Positions 40,511 through 49,489 of a DNA stretch of 64,000 bases are shown piece by piece. The stretch's first letter is position 1. The number at the start of each line of letters is the position of its first letter. The notes below the pieces were generated by a model. That model searched no databases. It was not told where the DNA came from and worked only from the letters and a program-made list of their open reading frames with translations. The stretch is from assembly GCF_023336735.1 (NCBI RefSeq), contig NZ_JAMBAQ010000002.1:62001-126000 (forward strand), read 5' to 3'. The stretch comes from Moraxella oculi. Its GTDB lineage: Bacteria > Pseudomonadota > Gammaproteobacteria > Pseudomonadales > Moraxellaceae. The position numbers and the translations under genes are program-made.

Positions 40511-41905
40511 ATGAATCATGTTGCTTTTTTGACCGCAGTTTCTGCCATTTTAGATGACAGTCAAATAAAATCTGATTCAGAAAGTCTGAATCATTGGGGC
40601 AAGGATTGGACAAAGCATTTTACGCCCAATGCCACCGCCATTTTATTTCCAAAAAATACCAAGCAAGTCGCCGCCATCGTTCGTCTTGCCAATGAGCATC
40701 GAGTATCGCTTGTGCCATCTGGTGGTCGTACTGGATTGTCAGCAGGGGCGGTGGCTGCACATGGTGAGGTGGTGGTAAGCTTGGATAAAATGAATGCTAT
40801 TGGTAAGTTTTATGAAGCTGACCGCATGGTGGAGGTTGAGGCTGGTGTGATAACCAAAGCCTTGCAGGAATTTGCCCAAAGTAAAGACTTGTATTATGCA
40901 GTGGATTTTGCTTCTAGTGGTTCAAGTCAGCTTGGTGGCAATATTTCTACCAATGCAGGGGGCATTAAAGTCATTCGTTATGGCATGACTCGTGATCAAA
41001 TCTTAGGACTTACGGTGGTAACAGGCAAAGGAGATGTCTTAGAGCTTAATGGCGGCATGCTAAAAAATGCCACAGGTTACGATTTTCGTCATTTGTTCAT
41101 CGGTGCAGAAGGGACGCTAGGTTTTGTAACAAAAGCACTCATCAAACTTGAAAAACAACCAGTGAATTTGACCGCCATGGTGCTTGGCGTGCCTGATTTT
41201 GGTTCGGTGGTACAGATTTTAAATGAGTTTAGTAAGGAAATAACCTTAACTGCTTTTGAGTTTTTTGACCAAGTGGCGATTGATAAGGTGTTGTCAGCAG
41301 GGCATGCCAAAGAGCCTTTTGAAAGTCGTACGCCATTTTATGTCTTGCTTGAATTTGAGGCAACTGGTGATGAAGTGATGGATGATGCCATGGGTGTGTT
41401 TGAGCAATGCATGGAAAAAGGTTTTGTCTTAGATGGTGTGATGAGTCAAAGTGTGGGGCAGCTGCATGAATTGTGGAAATTGCGTGAGTCCATCTCTGAA
41501 ACCATTTCTGCATTCACTCCTTATAAAAATGATGTCAGTGTGCTCATCACTCATCTGAATGATTTTATCAGTAACATTGAGCAGATTGTCAAAGACAATT
41601 ATCCAGATTTTGAGATTTGTTGGTTTGGGCATATTGGTGATGGCAATTTGCACTTAAACATTTTAAAACCAAACCATCTTAGCCAAGATGAGTTTTTTGC
41701 CAAATGCCAAAGCGTCAATCAGCAGGTATTTGAAACGGTACAAAAATACCAAGGTTCAATCTCTGCTGAACATGGTGTTGGCATGACCAAAAAACCATAT
41801 CTAGAATATACGCGCAGTCCCATTGAGATTGAATACATGAAAGCACTCAAAGCAGTATTCGACCCCAATGGCATCATGAATAAAGGTAAGATATTTGATG
41901 CTTGA
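40511..41905 (+). CDS. FAD-linked 2-hydroxyacid dehydrogenase (D-2-hydroxyglutarate / glycolate / D-lactate type)
   Basis: Flavoprotein of the FAD_binding_4 / FAD-oxidase C family, oxidising a D-2-hydroxy acid. The N-terminal PCMH-type FAD domain has LVPSGGRTGLSAGAV, VEVEAGVITKALQEFA, DFASSGSSQLGGNISTNAGGIKVIRYGMTRD and LFIGAEGTLGFVTKALIKL. The C-terminal substrate domain has CWFGHIGDGNLHLNIL with the metal- or substrate-binding His pair and SAEHGVGMTKKPYL, ending FDPNGIMNKGKIFD. Length 464 fits. The exact substrate cannot be read from sequence; GlcD, Dld and D-2-HGDH are all close relatives. Confidence 0.9.
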   Translation: MNHVAFLTAVSAILDDSQIKSDSESLNHWGKDWTKHFTPNATAILFPKNTKQVAAIVRLANEHRVSLVPSGGRTGLSAGAVAAHGEVVVSLDKMNAIGKFYEADRMVEVEAGVITKALQEFAQSKDLYYAVDFASSGSSQLGGNISTNAGGIKVIRYGMTRDQILGLTVVTGKGDVLELNGGMLKNATGYDFRHLFIGAEGTLGFVTKALIKLEKQPVNLTAMVLGVPDFGSVVQILNEFSKEITLTAFEFFDQVAIDKVLSAGHAKEPFESRTPFYVLLEFEATGDEVMDDAMGVFEQCMEKGFVLDGVMSQSVGQLHELWKLRESISETISAFTPYKNDVSVLITHLNDFISNIEQIVKDNYPDFEICWFGHIGDGNLHLNILKPNHLSQDEFFAKCQSVNQQVFETVQKYQGSISAEHGVGMTKKPYLEYTRSPIEIEYMKALKAVFDPNGIMNKGKIFDA

Positions 41906-41909
41906 CTAA

Positions 41910-42665
41910 TTAATGATGATGGTGTGCGTCATGAAGGTTTTGATGGCTGTGATGACCACCATCATGCTCATGCGTGTGATGTAGTCGGTGTATGATTGTG
42001 GGAGATAGAGCAATTGCCAAACCCGAAATGAGCATGAGCATGCCACTTAACTTTCTTAGATTGAATCTTTTGACTGTGTTTTGTAAAAGACCAATCATTG
42101 AATCAGTGGCGATGAGCATGGGTAGCGTACCCAAACCAAAAAACATCATAAAAATTGCACCAGACAAAGCATGATTAAGAGTCGTTGACATGCCAACCGA
42201 CACGACCAACGCCCCATATACCAAGCCGCAGGGCAATAACCCCCAAAGCATCCCTGCACCCAATGCTTTTGGTACACTGTCAATGGGTAGGACTTTTTGG
42301 CGAATGGGCGTCAGGCTTTGCCAAAGTCCCATGCCCAATTTTTCAAAGCGAGTTAAAACTGGTGCTCCTAGCATGAGTAAGGCGGCAAGCACTAATGCAC
42401 CGCCTAAAAGCATTCTTGGTAGGTCATTGTTTGTTAAAAATGGAGCAATGACTTGGCTGCCCACCATGCTTGCAATCACACCAAGCGTGGTATAGCTGAT
42501 GAGTCTGCCAATGTGATAGGTGGTGATGAGTATGCGACGCTTAGTAACACTGAGATTTTTCATGGAAAGACCGAATGCAGCAACAATGCCGCCACACATG
42601 CCTAAGCAATGCGGCGATCCAAAAAACCCCATGGTCAGTGCGGCAATCAGAAGTGAGGTTGTCAT
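41910..42665 (-). CDS. DsbD-like/TauE-type six-TM protein (COG2836) with His-rich tail
   Basis: Inner-membrane protein of 251 residues. It starts LLIAALTMGFFGSPHCLGMCGGIV, the hallmark of the family often encoded with the cbb3 oxidase accessory genes ccoGHIS and sometimes labelled sulfite exporter TauE/SafE or CcoH-like. Six or so TM helices follow, with AGMLWGLLPCGLVYGAL as a second internal Cys-Gly-Leu repeat. The last 28 residues hold 14 His, which suggests metal binding, plausibly copper or nickel. ccoS lies 29 bp upstream on the same strand, so a role in copper delivery or assembly of cytochrome cbb3 oxidase is likely by context. Confidence 0.85.
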   Translation of the reverse strand: MTTSLLIAALTMGFFGSPHCLGMCGGIVAAFGLSMKNLSVTKRRILITTYHIGRLISYTTLGVIASMVGSQVIAPFLTNNDLPRMLLGGALVLAALLMLGAPVLTRFEKLGMGLWQSLTPIRQKVLPIDSVPKALGAGMLWGLLPCGLVYGALVVSVGMSTTLNHALSGAIFMMFFGLGTLPMLIATDSMIGLLQNTVKRFNLRKLSGMLMLISGLAIALSPTIIHRLHHTHEHDGGHHSHQNLHDAHHHH

Positions 42666-42694
42666 AAATCACCCATGAAACAAAGAATGGATTT

Positions 42695-42868
42695 TTATTT
42701 TAACTGTTTAAGTGCTTTGCGGCGTTCTTGGCGATCATCTAGTATGATTTGCTCTGATGCATTATCCAAGTCATCGAACTGATTGGACTTGACTGCATAC
42801 CAAATCGCCCAAATTGCCACCACAAACAGCATGAGACTAAGTGGAATGAGTAGATAGATGCTTAACAT
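42695..42868 (-). CDS. ccoS: cbb3-type cytochrome oxidase assembly protein CcoS
   Basis: 57-residue protein on the minus strand. It reads MLSIYLLIPLSLMLFV then VAIWAIWYAVKSNQFDDLDN, and ends RRKALKQLK. One N-terminal TM helix followed by the WYAVKSNQFDDLD signature is diagnostic of CcoS/FixS, needed for haem and copper insertion into cbb3 oxidase. It precedes the six-TM gene. ccoNOPQ and ccoGHI are not in the window, so this looks like the tail of a separated accessory unit. Confidence 0.92.
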   Translation of the reverse strand: MLSIYLLIPLSLMLFVVAIWAIWYAVKSNQFDDLDNASEQIILDDRQERRKALKQLK

Positions 42869-43231
42869 GGTATCAATCTGTAAAAATATGAATTGAATGC
42901 TGACCGCATCAATGATTATATCACATTATGTCTGCTAAGTTAAATCTCTTGCGGTCATTGGGTCAGGGTGTGAAAACTGCCGAATTCTTTGCCGTGGCAA
43001 CTGACATCTGTCGTTGGCTGATTGGACGCTGGGAGATTTTGTCATTGTTAAATGACAAAATGAATTGATGCAATCAAAACTGGCAAACTTTCATCAGCTA
43101 CAAAATTACAACCAAAAACCTAAGGGTTCTTGCTTGTCTTTTGGTAAAAAATGATTGATACTTAACAATTTATTATGTTTTGGGTGATGAGCATGTTGTT
43201 TTGCACCTCTGACCATTTGAAGTAATCAATC
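42869..43231. other. Intergenic region ccoS to META-like lipoprotein, with perfect hairpin
   Basis: Divergent spacer that must contain both promoters. ATTTTGTCATT (43036-43046) and AATGACAAAAT (43051-43061) form a perfect 11-bp stem with a 4-base loop but no T-run, so it could be an operator palindrome rather than a terminator. No coding frame was supported. Confidence 0.45.
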
Positions 43232-43729
43232 ATGAATTGTTTTAAAAAATGCTGGTCTTGGATATTTTTGGTCGCACCTCTATCGCTTTTGGTGGGCTGT
43301 GATAGTCCTACTAACAACGACCAAATGACCAATGCGGCGACGGTCGCACCGATCGCCATCATGCCAAGTGCGATTGTTATGATGGGTAAAACCAAGGCAA
43401 CTGAACGGTTTTTGACTGGTCGGTGGCGAGTTGTTAGCATCAATGGCAATCCTGTTGATGGCGATTTGATGTTGGACTTGACTCAATTTAGTGCTGGCAA
43501 AGGAGAGTTTTATGATGGCTGTGAGCGGATTTTAGTAGCTTTTAATACGCATGATTTGTCTGATGAAAGATTGCTCATTGATCACTCAACCAGAAAAGGT
43601 GGTGATTGCAATAGCATGCTGATTGATGAGGTAATGTGGATGCTTAGCGATGTCTACGCTTTTGAGCGAAAAGGTGATGATTTAAAAATCATTGCCATGA
43701 AAAACGCCATGCACCTTGTGCCAGTCTAG
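43232..43729 (+). CDS. Lipoprotein with META/HslJ-like domain
   Basis: 165-residue predicted lipoprotein. The signal peptide ends in the lipobox LLVGC (Cys23). After a Thr/Ala/Met-rich linker (about 30-60) comes FLTGRWRVVSINGNPVDG, which resembles the opening of META domains (GxWxLxxINGxxV), then DLTQFSAGKGEFYDGCERI and a C-terminal strand-rich part. The META fold occurs in HslJ and other envelope proteins of unknown function. The four Cys may pair. Assignment is moderate; function unknown. Confidence 0.6.
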   Translation: MNCFKKCWSWIFLVAPLSLLVGCDSPTNNDQMTNAATVAPIAIMPSAIVMMGKTKATERFLTGRWRVVSINGNPVDGDLMLDLTQFSAGKGEFYDGCERILVAFNTHDLSDERLLIDHSTRKGGDCNSMLIDEVMWMLSDVYAFERKGDDLKIIAMKNAMHLVPV

Positions 43730-43830
43730 GCCATCATTTCAAAACCAAACGACTTTCCCAACCAGTTAAATCTGACTGCATTCCCCAACCCATCTTAACC
43801 AAGCCACGCTTACTGCGATATTCATGCCAG

Positions 43831-45291
43831 CTAAGACATGCAGCTGACTGGCATCATATCATGGCGGCTGGTGGGGGTGGTGTCGTCTGTTGTGGCGATG
43901 TCTTGCACATCAAATGGACGACTTAGTAGGTCAAACAATCTTGCCACTTCATCAAAATCATCATGGTAAGCTTGTCTGATGGCACGCTCCGCCATCGCAT
44001 TTCTAAGCACATAAACGGGATTGCTTTTTTTCATCAGTTGCACAGATGCTTTTGGGGTGGTGAGTTGATGAATACACCTTTGATGGCGTGCCAGCCAGCC
44101 TTGCCATTTTTCTAGTCCTTGTTCTTGATGGCTTAGTTCATTGACAAAAGAATCTAACAGTATTTTTTCATGAGTATTGCTGTCATCTGATGTTGCAATC
44201 AAGGCGCGAAAGCTGTTCGTGTAGTCAAGTTCATAACTTTTTAATAAGCCTACGAATTCATATGCCAAAGATAAGCTGGTACTGCTTTTTGGCAATCCAA
44301 TTTTTTGGCAAATGCCATCATCGTATTTGGTGTGTAGGGTTTTTTGATAGTCGTTAAGACAGCTTAGCATCACAGAATGATTGATGGATAACAAATCAAA
44401 GCAGGACAGCCAGCGTTGCAGATTCCAATGTCCAATCGTTGGTTGATTTTGATAGACATAGCGACCATGATGGTCAGAATGGTTATTAATCCAGTTGGGG
44501 TTAAATCGCTCCATCATACCAAAAGGTCCAAAATCAAGTGTTGTTCCTGTGATGTTTAGGTTGTCTGTATTCATTACGCCATGACTAAAACCGACAAGTT
44601 GCCAATCAGCAATCAGTTTGGCGGTGTTGCGACACACCTCATGTAAAAACCCATGCACATCATGCCGATTGAGTGCTGGGTAGTAGGTAGCAATCATCTG
44701 ATGAGTGAATTCACCAAATAGCTTGGGGTGATATGCCGCCAACCATTCAAAATGTCCAAGTCGGACATGACAGTCGCTCACCCTTAGCAAGGCTGCGGCA
44801 CGCACCGTCTGCTGTCGCTTGATTAAAGTGTCTGATACAACAAACCCCAACGCAGTTGAACTTGGCACTCCTAAGCACGATAAGGCATGACCGCAAAGGT
44901 ACTCACGCACCGTACTATCAACCATCGCGCGTCCATCACCAAAACGAGAAAAAGGAGTTTTGCCCGCGCCTTTTAGATGCAGATCTTGCAACTTTCCTTG
45001 TGTGTCAAGGATTTGGGTAAGTAACAGCCCTCGACCATCGCCAAGCTGACCTACCCATTGCCCAAACTGATGTCCTGCATATGCCATTGATAGGGGCTGA
45101 AATTCACTTGGAAAGGCGGTATTGTCTCCACCGATCACGCTTTGCCAATCAATATGATCGGCAGGCAGCTTACTGAGCGTTCGGTATAGGGTATGGTTAA
45201 AATGTGCAAGCTTGGGATTGTCCAAAGGCGTGGCGTTTTGCTTGTGGTATAGTATCGTATCAAGGCTAAGATAGTGCTGATGGTGGTTCAT
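43831..45291 (-). CDS. selO: Protein adenylyltransferase SelO (YdiU)
   Basis: Pseudokinase-fold enzyme that AMPylates proteins, linked to redox control. The 486-residue protein has the family opening (PLDNPKLAHFN), SMAYAGHQFGQWVGQLGDGRG, DLHLKGAGKTPFSRFGDGRAMV with the nucleotide-binding Lys, REYLCGHAL, and the active-site HGVMNTDNLNITGTTLDFGPFG. The C-terminus carries PVYVLRNAMAERAI. No selenocysteine is expected in bacterial forms. Confidence 0.95.
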   Translation of the reverse strand: MNHHQHYLSLDTILYHKQNATPLDNPKLAHFNHTLYRTLSKLPADHIDWQSVIGGDNTAFPSEFQPLSMAYAGHQFGQWVGQLGDGRGLLLTQILDTQGKLQDLHLKGAGKTPFSRFGDGRAMVDSTVREYLCGHALSCLGVPSSTALGFVVSDTLIKRQQTVRAAALLRVSDCHVRLGHFEWLAAYHPKLFGEFTHQMIATYYPALNRHDVHGFLHEVCRNTAKLIADWQLVGFSHGVMNTDNLNITGTTLDFGPFGMMERFNPNWINNHSDHHGRYVYQNQPTIGHWNLQRWLSCFDLLSINHSVMLSCLNDYQKTLHTKYDDGICQKIGLPKSSTSLSLAYEFVGLLKSYELDYTNSFRALIATSDDSNTHEKILLDSFVNELSHQEQGLEKWQGWLARHQRCIHQLTTPKASVQLMKKSNPVYVLRNAMAERAIRQAYHDDFDEVARLFDLLSRPFDVQDIATTDDTTPTSRHDMMPVSCMS

Positions 45292-45348
45292 GCTGGCGGT
45301 GAGATATGATTGAATGAGTAATGAATAAAAATTGTACCATAAAAAATA

Positions 45349-45371
45349 CCCTTTATCACAACGATAAAGGG
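45349..45371 (-). terminator. Terminator after the desaturase gene
   Basis: CCCTTTATC pairs with GATAAAGGG around a 5-base loop. On the minus strand it is followed by a T-rich tail (TATTTTTTAT), just after the desaturase stop. Confidence 0.75.
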
Positions 45372-45403
45372 CTAGGAGAAAAGCATTTCAGTGAGGCGTG
45401 TGC

Positions 45404-46585
45404 TTATTGGGCGGATTTGCCTTTAAGATGTAGATAAGCGTGCTGTATGCGTTCACTGTGAGATAAGATTTTTGCTTCAATTTGTGCAAATTGCTCTTTG
45501 AGCTTTTCATCGGCTTCATGCAAACGATTGGCAAATTCGGTTCGTTTTAACTCCATAGATTTGGCTTTTAAGGTGTGCCATTCTTCAACCGTCTGTGTGA
45601 AAGCGTCATACTCTGCACTGATGTTTTCTTTAAAGATCGTCAAACGATCATCTAAGCTCAAATCTCCTGCTTGGCTAATGCGTTCTTGAGCTCGTTTAAA
45701 TTGCATCACCACCTCGGCGTGCTTGATGGTTACATCATCGACACGCTTTAAATCTTTGGCAAGACCAACTTTATGCAAGATGTTGATGAGCCATTTTGTT
45801 GGGTCGTATTGCCACCATTTGACGCCATTGCGATAATCATATTGAAAATAGTGATGATAATTATGATAACCCTCACCCCAGGTGAAAATCGCTAAAATCG
45901 GATTGTCGCGTGCGGTATTGGTATCTGTGTAAGGTCGTGTACCAAACATGTGGCACAATGAATTGATGAAAAAAGTAAAATGGTGGGTTAATACCATGCG
46001 TAAAAGACCTGCAATGATGAATGTGCCTAGTATATCGCCTGTCATCAGACCTGCAAGCCCAACGATGATGAGATTGGATAGCACCACCCATAGACCGTAA
46101 TATTTATGTTGGATTTGTAGGATTTTATCTTTTTTTAGGTCGGGAATGTTTTTGTAATCATACTGACCGCTGGGATATTTATGTAGCATCCAATCTATAT
46201 GACTGAACCAAAAGCCACGCTTGGAAGAATATGGGTCGTCGTATTCGTCATCGACATGGCGGTGGTGAGTGCGATGCCCAGAACACCAGTCAAAAGCAGA
46301 GCTTTGCACTGCCAGCGTTGCACCTACCAGCAAAAAGTACTTGATTGCTGGATGGGCATCATACGCCTTATGTGCCCATAGTCGATGATAACCAGCAGTG
46401 ATGGACAAGCCTGTCCATGCCATAAAGAAAGCAAATGCCACCCAAACGGCGGGATTGATGCCATGTGTCCAAAGATACCAAGGTACCAATACGATGGCAA
46501 GTAGTGGGGTTGAAAGCAAGACGATGGCAGGCACCCAGTTGATCGGTGCGTTTTCAAAGGCTTGTGGATTTCTCTCGACGCTCAT
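45404..46585 (-). CDS. Acyl-CoA/fatty-acid delta-9 desaturase
   Basis: Di-iron membrane desaturase introducing a double bond into acyl chains, setting membrane fluidity. Four hydrophobic segments and the three His boxes are visible: HRLWAH (near residue 67), HRTHHRHVDDEYDDPYS (near 104), and EGYHNYHHYFQYDYRNG (near 237). The C-terminal region (about 285-393) is a long, charged, helical cytosolic extension. A TetR regulator is divergent, with a palindromic operator overlapping the promoter. This arrangement matches DesB/DesT-type control in Pseudomonas. Confidence 0.94.
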   Translation of the reverse strand: MSVERNPQAFENAPINWVPAIVLLSTPLLAIVLVPWYLWTHGINPAVWVAFAFFMAWTGLSITAGYHRLWAHKAYDAHPAIKYFLLVGATLAVQSSAFDWCSGHRTHHRHVDDEYDDPYSSKRGFWFSHIDWMLHKYPSGQYDYKNIPDLKKDKILQIQHKYYGLWVVLSNLIIVGLAGLMTGDILGTFIIAGLLRMVLTHHFTFFINSLCHMFGTRPYTDTNTARDNPILAIFTWGEGYHNYHHYFQYDYRNGVKWWQYDPTKWLINILHKVGLAKDLKRVDDVTIKHAEVVMQFKRAQERISQAGDLSLDDRLTIFKENISAEYDAFTQTVEEWHTLKAKSMELKRTEFANRLHEADEKLKEQFAQIEAKILSHSERIQHAYLHLKGKSAQ

Positions 46586-46630
46586 GAAGATTCCTGCTGA
46601 TCAATATGAAAATGGAGTTTTAGCCAGTTC

Positions 46631-46659
46631 ATTATACCTAAAAAATGAATGAAAGTGAA
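46631..46659 (-). promoter_or_regulatory. Putative promoter of the desaturase gene
   Basis: On the minus strand TTCACT (46659-46654) and a perfect TATAAT (46636-46631) are 17 bp apart. The -35 lies inside the palindromic operator, so a bound repressor would block polymerase. Confidence 0.6.
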
Positions 46660-46670
46660 CATTTATTCAC
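46655..46670. promoter_or_regulatory. DesT-like palindromic operator
   Basis: GTGAACATTTATTCAC is a GTGAA-N6-TTCAC palindrome. It closely resembles the AGTGAAC half-site known for the Pseudomonas fatty-acid regulator DesT. It lies in the divergent region and covers the desaturase -35. Binding is inferred. Confidence 0.6.
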
Positions 46671-46867
46671 AAAAATGACAGAAATGTTTGCTTATGATGT
46701 GTGAATGTGTGGCATCGTGTTTCGGCAGGTCTTGGCAGATGAGCGATTTCATAAGATTTTAGTGGAAACCGCTGTTTTTCGTTAGGTGAGTTTGTTATAA
46801 TTTTGAATAATTTTGTCCGTCAAAAATCAACCAATCGCCATAACAGTAGATCTCTACAAGGGTTAAC

Positions 46868-47485
46868 ATGTCAAATCGCAAAGAGTTATTTGAAGAAAGA
46901 GAGATGAAGATTCTTAAAGCTGCCGAACAATTACTTTTGGAATCTGGTGAAGGCGATTTGACGCTAGACAGCTTGGCTCAGCATTTAGACTTGGCAAAAG
47001 GGACATTGTACAAACACTTTGCCAGTAAAGATGAGTTGTTGTTGAGGATTTTGATTGAGTATGAGCGTAGGCTGCTGCGTATGAATATGACGCAAGATGG
47101 TGCAGGAGCAGGCGTGGCACGCATGGCGTTACTACAACTTCGACTGCCGCAGCGTGCCATGTTATTCAATCATATCGAAGAGCGTTTGGCTGGAACATCG
47201 GTGGGACTTCATAAAGTTTTTGGTGAGCTGTATCAAGTGCGGCGGCAACGCATGAAGCGACTCGTGCAAATCGCTGAGCAATATCTGAGTGAGCAAAACA
47301 GTGCCATGACAGCAAGAGACTATGCGGCTGCCATTTGGGCAATTGGGCAAGGTGGTGCAGGATTGCTTAATTCTAGTTTTTATCAGCGGTATTTGGGCAG
47401 TCGTGAGACATTAAAGATTGCTTTTGTGCGGCAATTGCTTGATTTGCCCAAGCTGTATCCAGCATTGCCCACAAAAGCTCAATGA
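46868..47485 (+). CDS. TetR-family regulator, probable repressor of the desaturase gene
   Basis: 205-residue protein. The N-terminal TetR helix-turn-helix covers about residues 12-58: MKILKAAEQLLLESG, LTLDSLAQHLDLAKGTLYKHFASKDELL. The C-terminal ligand domain is helical. It is divergent from the desaturase gene, and the shared operator suggests control of that gene, probably sensing acyl-CoA or a related lipid signal by analogy with DesT. The upstream AGGG serves as ribosome binding site. The ligand is unknown. Confidence 0.88.
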   Translation: MSNRKELFEEREMKILKAAEQLLLESGEGDLTLDSLAQHLDLAKGTLYKHFASKDELLLRILIEYERRLLRMNMTQDGAGAGVARMALLQLRLPQRAMLFNHIEERLAGTSVGLHKVFGELYQVRRQRMKRLVQIAEQYLSEQNSAMTARDYAAAIWAIGQGGAGLLNSSFYQRYLGSRETLKIAFVRQLLDLPKLYPALPTKAQ

Positions 47486-47530
47486 GGTGATGACCAAATC
47501 ACAAAGTCTATCACCTGAATGTCTTGATGA

Positions 47531-48010
47531 TTACTGTTGATGAATCTCAAGTTTTTCACAGTTTAATTGTGAGGTTTTGTTTGTGTTGTCGATAACAGAC
47601 AGCACGCCCATGTCATCTTTGCTATGCCATTCGTATTTGACCATAGGATTTAAATCATTGATGAAGCGTTCACCTGAGGCGGCAGGAGCGGCCTTCATGT
47701 CCACTGCGGCATTTTTTAGATTCCAAGATGGAGCGTTGATGTGTGCTTTAATAAGATCATGTTTGGGCATATGATCGACCACTACGATGGCATCATTGTC
47801 GCATTGAAATACTTGCAGATGGGCAAGCTGATCTTGCTTAGATTGATCTTCTTGGTGTTGTGTGTCGCTATCGGCACTGTTCGATTGAGCTTTTTGGTTG
47901 ACAGGCTCAATGTTTACAGGCTTAATGATTGTGGGGGTTGTGGTAGTGCCAGCACAACCTGTCATGATCAGTGCAGATAAAATACTGCTTGTGATGAGTA
48001 ATTTTTTCAT
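47531..48010 (-). CDS. MliC/PliC-like lysozyme-inhibitor lipoprotein
   Basis: 159-residue lipoprotein with signal MKKLLITSSILSALIMTGC (lipobox MTGC, Cys19) and a Gln/Asp-rich linker (about 40-65). The C-terminal domain has FQCDNDAIVVVDHM, PAASGERF and YEWHSKDDMGVLSV, ending NCEKLEIH. This follows the MliC pattern: an initial Cys-containing strand, a SGxxY/F loop, YxWxxK and a closing Cys. MliC proteins inhibit c-type lysozyme, an innate defence on mucosa. The signature loop is slightly divergent (SGERF), so activity is inferred. AAGGAAT precedes the ATG. Confidence 0.75.
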   Translation of the reverse strand: MKKLLITSSILSALIMTGCAGTTTTPTIIKPVNIEPVNQKAQSNSADSDTQHQEDQSKQDQLAHLQVFQCDNDAIVVVDHMPKHDLIKAHINAPSWNLKNAAVDMKAAPAASGERFINDLNPMVKYEWHSKDDMGVLSVIDNTNKTSQLNCEKLEIHQQ

Positions 48011-48210
48011 GTTAAATATTCCTTAGTGTTGATTTTACTGAGAACATCATTTGGCTGAATTCATCAACAATGGCCAAACCATTTATCACGATTGAGATTC
48101 ATTACCAACACCTAGTATAACGCACATTTTCTGATGAATTGTTACCACAATAAGTATGATTATGGTGAAAGTGTATGCAAAATATTACCATCATTGGTAA
48201 CCGCTCACAC

Positions 48211-48236
48211 AAAAAGCACCACTAAAAGAGTGGTGC
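48211..48236 (-). terminator. Terminator after nhaA
   Basis: AGCACCACT pairs with AGTGGTGCT around a 5-base loop; on the minus strand it runs into TTTTTGTG. It lies just after the nhaA stop. Confidence 0.88.
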
Positions 48237-48259
48237 TGTCGGAGGGTGTTTGAAAAAAG

Positions 48260-49489
48260 TTAGTGCTTGTTGGGTTTGTCTGTTCCCAGATACATTTCAT
48301 TGCTTTGGGCGAGAGTTGGGTGGTCAGCATCTTTGATGTTGCGGCGTAATACTAAGTATCCGATGATGCCTGCAATGAGTGAGCCACCAATGATGCCAAT
48401 TCTGGGGTCGAAAGCTTCTGGAATGCCGCCAAAAGCAAGTCCTGAGATGAACAAGCTCATGGTGAAGCCGATGCCACAGAGTATGGAAACGCCATAAATC
48501 TGCATCATGGTTGTCCCCTTGGGTAGAGTTGCGATTTTGCTTTTGATGGCAAGAAATACAGCACCCATCACACCCAGTTGCTTGCCGATGAATAAGCCTG
48601 CGGCAATGCCTAGTGGTACTGGGTGCATAAGGCTGCTGATGCCTGCACCAGCCAAAGATACACCAGCATTGGCAAAGGCAAAAAGCGGTAAAATGCCAAA
48701 CGCCACAGTGTTATGTAAGTCGTGTTCAAGCTCTTCTACGGGTGAATGCTCTGGATCTTTTTTATTTTTTAGTGGAATAAAAAATGCCAGTGCCACGCCC
48801 GCCAAAGTGGCGTGAATGCCTGATTTTAAAAGTGCTGCCCACATGATGAGCCCGATGAAAAGATAAGGAGTAACTCTAACAACATTCATGCGATTTAAAA
48901 TAAACAATGGCACAAGACAGGCAAATGCAATCGCTAAGGATGTCAAAGATAGGTTGGCAGTATAAAACAAGGCAATGATGATGATGGCACCGATATCATC
49001 AAAGATGGCAATTGATACCAAAAACACCTTTAGGGCATTTGGTACTTTATTTCCCAGTAAGCTTAACACGCCTAAAGCAAAGGCAATGTCGGTCGCCGCT
49101 GGAATTGCCCAGCCAGTCATATGGTCGCTATGATGATAATTAAATAGCGCGTAGACGGCGGCAGGCATGATCATGCCACCAATCGCACATAGGGCAGGCA
49201 GAATGATTTGTTTGATGTCGGACAGCTCTCCAATGAGAGCCTCTCTTTTTAATTCCAACCCCACCAAAAAGAAAAAGATTGCCATCAAACCATCGTTAAT
49301 CCAATGATGGGCATCTTTGGCGATTTCAAACCCCCCAATTTGGACAACGACTGGTGCGTGGATGAAAGCGTGATACAGATCATGCAAGGGGGAGTTGGCA
49401 ACGATCATCGCAAAGATGGCAGCAAGTGCAAGTAAAATCCCTCCTGCAGCTTCTAGTTCAAAAAAAGATTTAATACGGTTCATCGGCAT
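48260..49489 (-). CDS. nhaA: Na+/H+ antiporter NhaA
   Basis: Inner-membrane antiporter expelling Na+ for protons, important at alkaline pH and in salt. Its 409 residues hold about 12 TM segments. Signature parts: [59 protein letters not shown] with the paired transport Asp region, [35 protein letters not shown] and the C-terminal [15 protein letters not shown]. The upstream promoter was not identified. Confidence 0.97.
   Translation of the reverse strand: MPMNRIKSFFELEAAGGILLALAAIFAMIVANSPLHDLYHAFIHAPVVVQIGGFEIAKDAHHWINDGLMAIFFFLVGLELKREALIGELSDIKQIILPALCAIGGMIMPAAVYALFNYHHSDHMTGWAIPAATDIAFALGVLSLLGNKVPNALKVFLVSIAIFDDIGAIIIIALFYTANLSLTSLAIAFACLVPLFILNRMNVVRVTPYLFIGLIMWAALLKSGIHATLAGVALAFFIPLKNKKDPEHSPVEELEHDLHNTVAFGILPLFAFANAGVSLAGAGISSLMHPVPLGIAAGLFIGKQLGVMGAVFLAIKSKIATLPKGTTMMQIYGVSILCGIGFTMSLFISGLAFGGIPEAFDPRIGIIGGSLIAGIIGYLVLRRNIKDADHPTLAQSNEMYLGTDKPNKH

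Noticed and set aside
45404-45720. Charged C-terminal extension of the desaturase considered as a separate fused protein
   Set aside because: The frame is continuous and the extension has no domain signature; relatives may carry a similar tail.
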